Positions 1 to 5,716 of a stretch of 6,408 bases of DNA are shown piece by piece. How positions within the stretch are numbered: the first letter of the stretch is position 1; each line of letters begins with the position of its first letter. Where the stretch lies: contig CALEQS010000137.1 in NCBI GenBank assembly GCA_937907975.1, positions 1 to 6,408 of the forward strand. The letters are read 5' to 3'. The notes under the pieces were generated by a model that was given only the letters and a program-made list of their open reading frames with translations, did not search any database and had not been told where the DNA came from. The position numbers and the translations under genes were made by a program. Source of the stretch: an uncultured Clostridia bacterium (GTDB lineage: Bacteria; Bacillota; Clostridia; Oscillospirales; Oscillospiraceae).

Positions 1-723
1 CAGGATCACCATAGCCCGTTTGAAATCACGCCCGCCCACGGCGTCGGTCATATCAAATACCTTTGCCTCCAGCACCGGGTCGGCCACCGCGTCGATGTCC
101 GCCCGGGTGACTGTGCTCCCCTTTGCATAGGAGCCGATCTTCTCGATCTCCCCCCGCAGGCCGGTCATCAGGTCGCCGCACAGGAAGATCAGATACTCCG
201 CGTCCCGGTCGTCGATGTCCCTGCCCAGCGCCTTAAAGCGACGGCGGATCCAGTCAATGAGGTCATCGCGGTCGGCGGCGGCAAACTCTACGATGCTCCC
301 GGCTTTCTTCACCAGCTCCTGAAATTTGCCCCGGCCGATCTTGTAGGGCAGAGTGTCGTAGACAAACACAAGACACAGATACTCAGGCAGATCGGAGAAA
401 GCCTCGGTCAGCATGGCCTTTTTGCTCTCCGCACAGCCGAAGAGGTCGAAGTCGTTGACCACGATCAGGGTGCGCTCGCTCATCATGGGCAGATTGTCCA
501 TGGCGCTGACCAGTTCGCCCACGTCCAGATCCTTTCCGGAGAAGGTGCGGCAATTGAATTCCTCCATACCTGCCGGAACCAGCAGCCGGCGCAGTGCGTT
601 CAGGCTCTCCTCCAGCAGGTAGCGCTCCTCGCCGTAAAAAACATAGAGGCTTCCCGGCTTGCCCGCCTTCAGATCCCGCCGGAACTGGAGATATGCGCTG
701 TTGTCTTTTTTCTTTCCTGCCAT
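1..723 (-). CDS. holA: DNA polymerase III delta subunit, 3'-truncated by window edge
   Basis: Delta subunit of the clamp loader. In the known family it binds the beta sliding clamp and opens it so that the clamp can be placed on primed DNA at the replication fork. The frame opens with an ATG at 723 (MAGKKKDNSAYLQF) and stays open for 241 codons to the first base of the window; complete members are usually about 330-350 residues, so roughly the last 100 residues (much of the C-terminal collar domain) lie outside. Visible family marks are the N-terminal segment PGSLYVFYGEERYLLEESL (about residues 23-41), the strand TLIVVNDFDLF (85-95) in the AAA+-like domain, the stretch GDLMTGLRGEIEKIGSY (183-199), and VFDMTDAVGGRDFKRAM (222-238), the usual start of domain III. 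As is normal for delta, no Walker A ATP-binding loop is seen. It begins 16 bases after the comEC stop, so the two are surely co-transcribed, and its ribosome binding site touches that stop, which suggests translational coupling. The comEC-holA order is common in Firmicutes. Confidence 0.93.
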   Translation of the reverse strand, partial: MAGKKKDNSAYLQFRRDLKAGKPGSLYVFYGEERYLLEESLNALRRLLVPAGMEEFNCRTFSGKDLDVGELVSAMDNLPMMSERTLIVVNDFDLFGCAESKKAMLTEAFSDLPEYLCLVFVYDTLPYKIGRGKFQELVKKAGSIVEFAAADRDDLIDWIRRRFKALGRDIDDRDAEYLIFLCGDLMTGLRGEIEKIGSYAKGSTVTRADIDAVADPVLEAKVFDMTDAVGGRDFKRAMVIL

Positions 724-733
724 ACTTGATAAG

Positions 734-740
734 TTCCTTT
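734..740 (-). promoter_or_regulatory. Ribosome binding site of holA, touching the comEC stop
   Basis: The minus strand reads TGAAAGGAACTTATCAAGT before the holA ATG. AAAGGAA is a good Shine-Dalgarno match ending 10 bases before the start codon, and its first A is also the last base of the comEC TGA stop. It fixes the holA start at 723. Ribosomes finishing comEC could feed directly into holA (inference). Confidence 0.75.
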
Positions 741-3004
741 CACCGAAAGCGGAATGTCACCGTCCCGTTCCGATCCGTTCGATATTGTTCACAGTGGTAG
801 TCCGCCAGCGCGCGCAGAGTTTCCGGTGCCGGAAGGCCGTAACCGTTGTTTCCCACGGAGATCACCGCCGCCCTGGGCGAAAGCTCGGCCAGCAGCGCCG
901 CGCTGGTACTGCCGGAGCTGCCATGGTGGCCCACCATCAGCACATCCAGCCGGGGCAGATCAAACTGCTCCAGAAGGATGCGCTCCTGTTCCTGCCCCAG
1001 GTCACCGGTCACAAGCACTGCATGGCTCTGCCATGTGCCGAGCACGGAGAGGCAGGACGCGTTGTCCGTCCCCTCACTCACCGGTGGATAGACGGTGAGC
1101 CGGGCACGGCCCAGCGTAATGTCCATGCAGTCTGTCAAAAGGCGCTCCACACGGCATCCGTGTGCCCGGGCCAGTTCCTCTATCTCCTGCCGCGCGTCCG
1201 TGGACTCCGTTTCACCGGGCAGGATCAGCACCTCTACCGGAATGCGCGCCAAAAGCTCCTCCACGCCATTGACATGGTCATCGTCATAGTGCGTCAGAAT
1301 GAGCACCGAGAGCCTTGATGCTCCACCGGACTGGATGTAGTCCGCCAGCACATCGCCCGCCTCGCTTCCGCCGCAGTCCACTGCCGCATAGGCTCCATCC
1401 GATGAGAACACAGTGCAGGCGCCCTGCCCCACATCCAGTGCGGAAACGCAGAATGGGACGCCGGACAGGCTGGCCATGCGAAGCGCCAGCGCCAAGGCCA
1501 GCAGGGACAGCACCGCTCCCGTGGGAAGGAGGGGTCGACCCGGCGCCGACCGGACAGCGATCATCAGCGCAAGAACCGCCAGCAGGAAGGCGAACCAAAC
1601 CTTCAAGTAGAAGTTGTCCAGCCTCAGAGCGGAATAGCGCAGACTGCCCATCCATTTGGAAACGGCAATGATCCAGCGCAGCAAAAGCCGGGTCGGGACT
1701 GCAAATGCAGAGCCGATGGCCGGGCAGAGCGCCCCCAGGGAACAGCCGATCAAACCCAGCCCGAAGGCCAGCGACGCCGCCCAGACCACCAACAAATTGA
1801 CCAGCGGCCCCACCAGCGAGACGGTGCCAAAATACCACGCGGTCAGCGGAAGGGTGAAAATCAGTGCCGCACAGGAGGTGGAAAGGCCGCCCGCGATGGC
1901 GGACCACACCCGCCGAAACACACGCCGCTTCCCTGCGCGGAACTTCTTCCCGCCCACCGGCCGCATCATCCAGCGATAGAGCGGCGAGCCATAGCAGACC
2001 AGTCCCGCCGTAGCGGCAAAGGAGAGCTGAAGGCCGATATTCAGGCTGGAATAGGGCGCCGGGATCAGCAGGAGCGCCAGCGCGAAGGCAAGCGAGGTGA
2101 GTGGATCCGTCTCCCGTTGGAACAGCGGCGCGATGAGGAGAAGGCTGCCCATCACCACCGCCCTCCAGACGGAGCTCTGGCCGCCGGTCATCAGGGCAAA
2201 GCCGATCATCACCGGAATGGCGACGAATGCCTTGCGGCGGCGCGGGCCGGGCAGGAGGTAGACAAGTCCGGCGAGGAAGCCCACATGAAGGCCGGATACC
2301 GCCAGCAGATGGGCGATCCCCGCACGGCGGAAACAGGTGTAGAGAAACTCGCTCAGCCGGGTCTTGTCCCCGGTCAGCAGGCCTCTCAGCACGGCGGCCT
2401 CATCCCCGTCAAAGAAATGGGCGATCTGATCTTTCAATCTTCTGCCGATCTGCGCCGGAATGCTGTGCAGTGGGACGGAATTTGACACATAGGCCGAGTC
2501 GATCTCTGCATCTGCCGCAAGAAAGATACCGTCCTCCGTGTAGGAGGACATTCTGTCCCGCTCCATTGTGAACACTGAGGTAAACTTCGCGGTTCCGGTC
2601 AGCACATCCCCCGGTTCCAGCGTCCCATACCATGTACTCAGATAGGCCCGGGTCCGGATGCCCTCCCGGCCATCGGAGCACAGACGCAGATCCACGACAG
2701 TGCCATAGTCGTTTTCCGTGACCTCACTTGTCACCTCGGCGATAAAGGCAGTCGTCACTCCGTCCAGTGCCAGTGCCGGGCGGACACACAGGGCAAGGTA
2801 AAGCCCGAACCAGCAGAAGCCGACCGCCGCGCCACAGAACAGCAGAACGCCCTTTCTGCACCGCTCCGATTTTCGCAGGTATACAATCATCAACAGCAGA
2901 AGTGCCGCGATCGCGCACGGCCAGCACAGCCACCACGCAGGCAGCAGACAGGCCGTCAGCAAAGCCGCGCAAAGGGGCAGTGCAAACCACGCCAGATAAC
3001 GCAT
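740..3004 (-). CDS. comEC: ComEC/Rec2 competence DNA-uptake channel protein
   Basis: Polytopic membrane protein that, in the known family, forms the channel carrying single-stranded DNA across the inner membrane during natural transformation. It is 754 residues with this start, close to B. subtilis ComEC (about 776). Order of parts: hydrophobic N-terminal segments (about 5-42 and 52-73); a soluble OB-like region (DUF4131 type, about 80-170); the competence domain with many membrane segments (about 200-515), including the hallmark HLLAVSGLHVG (232-242) and NIGLQLSFAATAG (322-334); then a metallo-beta-lactamase-like domain (about 518-754) with LDVGQG (523-528), THYDDDH (571-577), VTGDLG (665-670) and VGHHGSSGSTS (691-701). 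The final motif, normally read as YGHP, is YGLP (722-725), so one expected metal-site histidine is missing. The frame is open up to 3190, but that longer start would run through the glmS terminator and the glmS 3' end. ATG at 3004 has a purine-rich RBS and starts a typical hydrophobic N-terminus (MRYLAWFALPLC); ATG at 3025 is the alternative (7 residues longer, no RBS). Whether the organism is transformable cannot be told; comEA/comEB are not in the window. Confidence 0.94.
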   Translation of the reverse strand: MRYLAWFALPLCAALLTACLLPAWWLCWPCAIAALLLLMIVYLRKSERCRKGVLLFCGAAVGFCWFGLYLALCVRPALALDGVTTAFIAEVTSEVTENDYGTVVDLRLCSDGREGIRTRAYLSTWYGTLEPGDVLTGTAKFTSVFTMERDRMSSYTEDGIFLAADAEIDSAYVSNSVPLHSIPAQIGRRLKDQIAHFFDGDEAAVLRGLLTGDKTRLSEFLYTCFRRAGIAHLLAVSGLHVGFLAGLVYLLPGPRRRKAFVAIPVMIGFALMTGGQSSVWRAVVMGSLLLIAPLFQRETDPLTSLAFALALLLIPAPYSSLNIGLQLSFAATAGLVCYGSPLYRWMMRPVGGKKFRAGKRRVFRRVWSAIAGGLSTSCAALIFTLPLTAWYFGTVSLVGPLVNLLVVWAASLAFGLGLIGCSLGALCPAIGSAFAVPTRLLLRWIIAVSKWMGSLRYSALRLDNFYLKVWFAFLLAVLALMIAVRSAPGRPLLPTGAVLSLLALALALRMASLSGVPFCVSALDVGQGACTVFSSDGAYAAVDCGGSEAGDVLADYIQSGGASRLSVLILTHYDDDHVNGVEELLARIPVEVLILPGETESTDARQEIEELARAHGCRVERLLTDCMDITLGRARLTVYPPVSEGTDNASCLSVLGTWQSHAVLVTGDLGQEQERILLEQFDLPRLDVLMVGHHGSSGSTSAALLAELSPRAAVISVGNNGYGLPAPETLRALADYHCEQYRTDRNGTVTFRFR

Positions 3005-3011
3005 GGGCACG

Positions 3012-3021
3012 CCCCCTCTCC
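3012..3021 (-). promoter_or_regulatory. Purine-rich ribosome binding site that decides the comEC start
   Basis: The minus strand reads GGAGAGGGGG, then seven bases (CGTGCCC), then ATG at 3004. This is not a perfect AGGAGG, but it is the only Shine-Dalgarno-like stretch near the candidate starts. The ATG at 3025 is preceded by an A-rich stretch (GAAAAAAGCGAAT) without one. It therefore favours 3004 as the comEC start. Confidence 0.6.
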
Positions 3022-3047
3022 GCATATTCGCTTTTTTCGTATTATGT

Positions 3048-3077
3048 ATTATAGCACAAAGGGGAGAGCCTTGTCCC
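3048..3077 (-). promoter_or_regulatory. Sigma-A-type promoter with extended -10 for comEC-holA
   Basis: The minus strand carries a perfect TATAAT (3048-3053) preceded by TGC, giving the extended -10 form TGnTATAAT. A weak -35 candidate GGGACA (3072-3077, four of six matches to TTGACA) lies 18 bases upstream; an extended -10 often tolerates a poor -35. Transcription would start near 3041, giving a leader of about 37 bases before the comEC ATG. The site lies in an AT-rich island just downstream of the glmS terminator, exactly where a new transcription unit should begin. Its use in vivo is inferred. Confidence 0.75.
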
Positions 3078-3087
3078 GCGATTTCAC

Positions 3088-3126
3088 AAAAAAGCCCGCG
3101 CGGACTTGGAAAAAGTCCACGCGGGC
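3088..3126 (-). terminator. Intrinsic terminator after glmS
   Basis: On the minus strand a 14-base-pair stem (arms 3113-3126 and 3094-3107, one G-U wobble, otherwise perfect and very GC-rich at its base) closes a five-base loop TTTCC and runs straight into six Ts (3088-3093). The stem begins 14 bases after the glmS stop codon. This is a textbook Rho-independent terminator and should separate glmS from the comEC promoter downstream. Confidence 0.93.
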
Positions 3127-3140
3127 GCTCAGATAATTGA

Positions 3141-4973
3141 TTATTCCACCGTAACAGATTTGGCCAGATTGCGGGGCTTATCAATGTCACAGCCCCGGTT
3201 CAGCGCCACATAATAGGCAAACAGCTGAAGCGGCACCACAGCGAGAGACGGCATGAACATGGGGTCCAGTTCTGGCACCAGAATGATGCCGCTGGCCTGA
3301 CTCTCCATAGCAGCCGTATGCTCCTCCGTGGTCAGAGCAATAATATCTGCGCCGCGGCTCTTGACCTCCACGATGTTGCTCATGGTCTTGTCAAACAGCT
3401 TGCCATAAGTGGCCAATGCCACCACCAACGTGCCCGGTTCGATCAGGGAGATCGTGCCGTGCTTCAGCTCACCGGCGGCGTAGGCCTCCGAATGGATATA
3501 AGAGATCTCCTTCAGCTTCAGTGAGCCCTCCAGTCCCATGGCGTAGTCGATGTTGCGGCCAATGAAGAAGATGGACTCATGGTTGAAATAGTGGAAGGCC
3601 AGATACTGAATATTCTCCTTCTGCTCCAGCACCTGCTCCAGGCAGCTGGGCAGCAGGAGAAGTTGACGCACCAGCGTGTCATAGCGGTCTGGGCTCAATC
3701 TGCCCAGCACGTCGGCAAAGTGCAGGCCCAGCAGGTAGAGCACACCCAGCTGGGTGGAGTAGGCCTTGGTCGTAGCCACTGCAATCTCCGGGCCGGCCCA
3801 GGTGTAGAGCACATCGTCGCACTCTTTGGCGATGGAGCTGCCCACCACATTGACCACGCCCAGCGTCCGGGCACCCAGCTTCTTGGCCTGACGCAGAGCG
3901 GCCAGCGTGTCTGCCGTCTCGCCGGACTGGCTGATGACGATGACCAGCGTATGCTCATCCACAATAGGATCACAATAGCGGAACTCGGAAGCCAGCGAGA
4001 CCTCCACCGGGATGCGGAGCAGGCTTTCGAGGAAGTATTTGCTCACCATGCCCACATGATAAGAGGATCCGCAGGCGACGATGTCGATCTTGTGCAGAGA
4101 ACGGATGTATTCCTCATCCAGTGACAGGTCCTCCAGCACCACCTTGTGGTTTTTAATGCGGGGGAACAGGCACTTGCGCAAGGCGTCGGGCTGTTCCATG
4201 ATCTCCTTGATCATGAAGTGCTCGTAGCCACCCTTCTCGGCGGCGGAGATCTCCCAGTCGACAGTGAAGTGCTCCTTCTCCACCGGGTTCAGCAGGCTGT
4301 CATACACTTTGATGGAGTCAGCGGTCAGAACAGCGATCTCGCCATCCTCCATATAGCTCACGTCCCGGGTGTGCTCGATGACTGCGGTAACGTCGCTGGC
4401 AAGGAAGTTGCAGCCGTCGCCATAGCCCAGCACCAGCGGGCCGTCCTTGCGGGCGGCGATGATCTGATCCGGGCAGTCTATGCAGAGAATGCCCAGCGCA
4501 TAGGAGCCCTCGACCTGGCTCAGCGCCTTGACCACTGCGTCCATAATGTCATCTTTATAGTAGTAGTCCACCAGCTGGGCCACCACCTCGGTGTCCGTCT
4601 CGGACACAAAATGGATACCTCTGGCCTGAAGCCGCTGGCGCAGAGTCAGATAATTTTCGATGATGCCATTGTGCACCACGGCGATTCGGCCGGACTGGCT
4701 CACATGAGGGTGAGAGTTCAGGTCAGAGGGCTGACCGTGGGTGGCCCAGCGGGTGTGACCCAGACCGACCGTACCGTGGACGGCCGCACCGTTGTCCACC
4801 AGATCGCACAGAGCCTTCAGCCGGCCCTTGGCCTTGTAGACCTGAAGGCCGTCCTCCTGCCCATAGACCGCAATACCTGCGGAGTCATAGCCGCGGTACT
4901 CCAGCCGGGACAGACCCTCCAGCAGGATGGGAGCCGCTTCCTCATGGCCCACAAAACCAACGATTCCACACAT
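3141..4973 (-). CDS. glmS: Glutamine--fructose-6-phosphate aminotransferase (isomerizing)
   Basis: Makes glucosamine-6-phosphate from fructose-6-phosphate and glutamine in the cytoplasm, the entry step to UDP-GlcNAc, peptidoglycan and other amino sugars. It is complete at 610 residues, essentially the E. coli length (609). The N-terminal glutaminase domain (about 1-240) begins MCGIVGFVG, so Cys2 becomes the N-terminal nucleophile once Met is removed; HTRWATHG (73-80) and HNGIIENY (101-108) are the glutamine-site motifs. Two sugar-isomerase (SIS) domains follow: CGSSYHVG (301-308) and ISQSGETADT (347-356) in the first, and the second (about 460-600) with GSLKLKEISYIHSEAY (483-498) and ELKHG (502-506), which hold the expected catalytic Glu and His. 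The C-terminus NLAKSVTVE carries the lysine (605) that opens the sugar ring. No key residue is missing. A strong GGAGGT sits 8 bases before the ATG. The gene stands between a probable terminator after upp and a clear terminator of its own, so it is likely monocistronic. I see no convincing promoter and no glmS ribozyme in the 100-base upstream gap. Confidence 0.98.
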   Translation of the reverse strand: MCGIVGFVGHEEAAPILLEGLSRLEYRGYDSAGIAVYGQEDGLQVYKAKGRLKALCDLVDNGAAVHGTVGLGHTRWATHGQPSDLNSHPHVSQSGRIAVVHNGIIENYLTLRQRLQARGIHFVSETDTEVVAQLVDYYYKDDIMDAVVKALSQVEGSYALGILCIDCPDQIIAARKDGPLVLGYGDGCNFLASDVTAVIEHTRDVSYMEDGEIAVLTADSIKVYDSLLNPVEKEHFTVDWEISAAEKGGYEHFMIKEIMEQPDALRKCLFPRIKNHKVVLEDLSLDEEYIRSLHKIDIVACGSSYHVGMVSKYFLESLLRIPVEVSLASEFRYCDPIVDEHTLVIVISQSGETADTLAALRQAKKLGARTLGVVNVVGSSIAKECDDVLYTWAGPEIAVATTKAYSTQLGVLYLLGLHFADVLGRLSPDRYDTLVRQLLLLPSCLEQVLEQKENIQYLAFHYFNHESIFFIGRNIDYAMGLEGSLKLKEISYIHSEAYAAGELKHGTISLIEPGTLVVALATYGKLFDKTMSNIVEVKSRGADIIALTTEEHTAAMESQASGIILVPELDPMFMPSLAVVPLQLFAYYVALNRGCDIDKPRNLAKSVTVE

Positions 4974-4981
4974 AATGAGTT

Positions 4982-4987
4982 ACCTCC
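4982..4987 (-). promoter_or_regulatory. Strong ribosome binding site of glmS
   Basis: The minus strand reads TGGAGGTAACTCATT followed by ATG. GGAGGT is near-perfect complement to the 16S rRNA 3' end, spaced 8 bases from the start codon. It fixes the start at 4973, which also places the catalytic Cys at position 2 as the family requires. Confidence 0.85.
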
Positions 4988-5022
4988 AGAAAATGCTCGG
5001 ATAAAAATTCAGATGAATGCAC

Positions 5023-5060
5023 AAAAAGCCACAGAGGGGCGGCGCAGAACGCCGCTCCCC
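5023..5060 (-). terminator. Probable terminator hairpin after upp (loose form)
   Basis: On the minus strand GGGG-A-GCGGCG (5050-5060) pairs with CGCCGCCCCT (5035-5044) around a loop TTCTG, giving ten pairs with one bulged A and one terminal G-U pair. A run of five Ts lies at 5023-5027, but seven bases separate it from the stem. Outer pairing of AAAAG (5066-5070) with CTTTT (5024-5028) could bring stem and T-tract together around an internal loop. It begins 13 bases after the upp stop, so termination of tsaB-upp is the simplest reading; a leader structure acting on glmS is a weaker alternative. Confidence 0.6.
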
Positions 5061-5073
5061 GGCGACTTTTATA

Positions 5074-5700
5074 TTACTTCGTGCCGAAAATACGGTCGCC
5101 TGCGTCGCCCAGGCCGGGGACGATATAGCCGTGGTCGTTCAGCTTCTCATCCAGCGCAGCCACATAGAACTCCACATCGGGATGGTCCTTCTGGATGCGC
5201 TCCACGCCCTCCGGGGCGGCGAGAATGTTCATCATTCTGATGTTCTTGCAGCCATACTCCTTCATAAACTGAATGGCCGCGCTGGCGCTGCCGCCGGTGG
5301 CCAGCATGGGGTCCACGATCAGCACATCACGCTCGGCGATGTCCTGGGGCATCTTGCAGTAGTACTTCACCGGATCCAGCGTCTCAGGGTCGCGGTACAG
5401 GCCGATATGGCCCACCTTGGCAGAGGGGATCAGGCTCAGAATGCCGTCCACCATGCCCAGACCGGCACGGAGGATGGGCACAACGGCCATCTTCTTGCCG
5501 GCGATGCACTTGCAGTGGGCAGTGCCGACGGGAGTTTCCACATCGACGGGCTGCATGGCAAGGTCACGGGTGGCCTCATAGCACATCAGCATGGCGATTT
5601 CAGACACGGTGGCGCGGAAATCACGGGTGCCGGTATTTTTGTCCCGCAGGATGGTCAGCTTATGCTGCAGCAGGGGATGATCCAGAATATGCACGCTCAT
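5074..5700 (-). CDS. upp: Uracil phosphoribosyltransferase
   Basis: Pyrimidine salvage enzyme of the cytoplasm: uracil + PRPP gives UMP + pyrophosphate. It is complete at 208 residues, the usual family length (208-209). Visible motifs are the N-terminal region HPLLQHKLTILRDKNTGT (8-25), VPILRAGLGM (74-83), the PRPP-binding loop VLIVDPMLATGGSA (126-139, with the acidic residue and the TGGS turn) and the uracil-binding C-terminus YIVPGLGDAGDRIFGT (192-207). No key residue appears changed. ATG at 5700 has a strong AAAGGAG nine bases upstream. It starts 15 bases after the tsaB stop, so it is read from the same message as tsaB, possibly with help from an internal promoter-like element in tsaB. A hairpin/T-tract follows the stop. 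The pairing with tsaB has no obvious metabolic logic and looks like an operon of convenience (inference). Confidence 0.98.
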   Translation of the reverse strand: MSVHILDHPLLQHKLTILRDKNTGTRDFRATVSEIAMLMCYEATRDLAMQPVDVETPVGTAHCKCIAGKKMAVVPILRAGLGMVDGILSLIPSAKVGHIGLYRDPETLDPVKYYCKMPQDIAERDVLIVDPMLATGGSASAAIQFMKEYGCKNIRMMNILAAPEGVERIQKDHPDVEFYVAALDEKLNDHGYIVPGLGDAGDRIFGTK

Positions 5701-5709
5701 TGATAAAAG

Positions 5710-5716
5710 CTCCTTT
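5710..5716 (-). promoter_or_regulatory. Ribosome binding site of upp, touching the tsaB stop
   Basis: The minus strand reads TGAAAGGAGCTTTTATCA before the upp ATG. AAAGGAG is a strong Shine-Dalgarno nine bases from the start, and its first A is shared with the TGA stop of tsaB. It supports the start at 5700 and suggests translational coupling of tsaB and upp. Confidence 0.82.

Noticed and set aside
659..1318. A 219-codon plus-strand open frame across the holA/comEC junction
   Set aside because: It lies antisense to intact comEC and holA frames with clear motifs and has no recognisable domain.
1284..1907. A second minus-strand frame inside comEC, considered as a frameshift or overlapping gene
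   Set aside because: The main comEC frame is uninterrupted and carries all family motifs over this region; the second frame is a compositional shadow.
3005..3190. A longer comEC start at 3190, adding 62 residues
   Set aside because: The extension overlaps the glmS 3' end by 50 bases, runs through the glmS terminator and the comEC promoter, and encodes no family-like sequence. The hydrophobic N-terminus begins at 3004 behind an RBS.
4974..5073. glmS ribozyme (GlcN6P riboswitch)
   Set aside because: The gap is too short for the usual leader, lacks the AGCGCC-type cleavage core, and is mostly taken up by a terminator-like hairpin.
4146..5240. A 364-codon open frame on the plus strand across the glmS 5' part, the gap and the upp 3' end
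   Set aside because: It is antisense to two unmistakable genes and resembles no family. Its length is explained by GC-biased third positions on the coding strand removing stops from the opposite strand.
5017..5703. A 228-codon plus-strand open frame covering all of upp
   Set aside because: It is a mirror of upp with low-complexity His/Gly/Ala-rich content, and its boundaries follow the upp gene. No RBS or independent support was seen.
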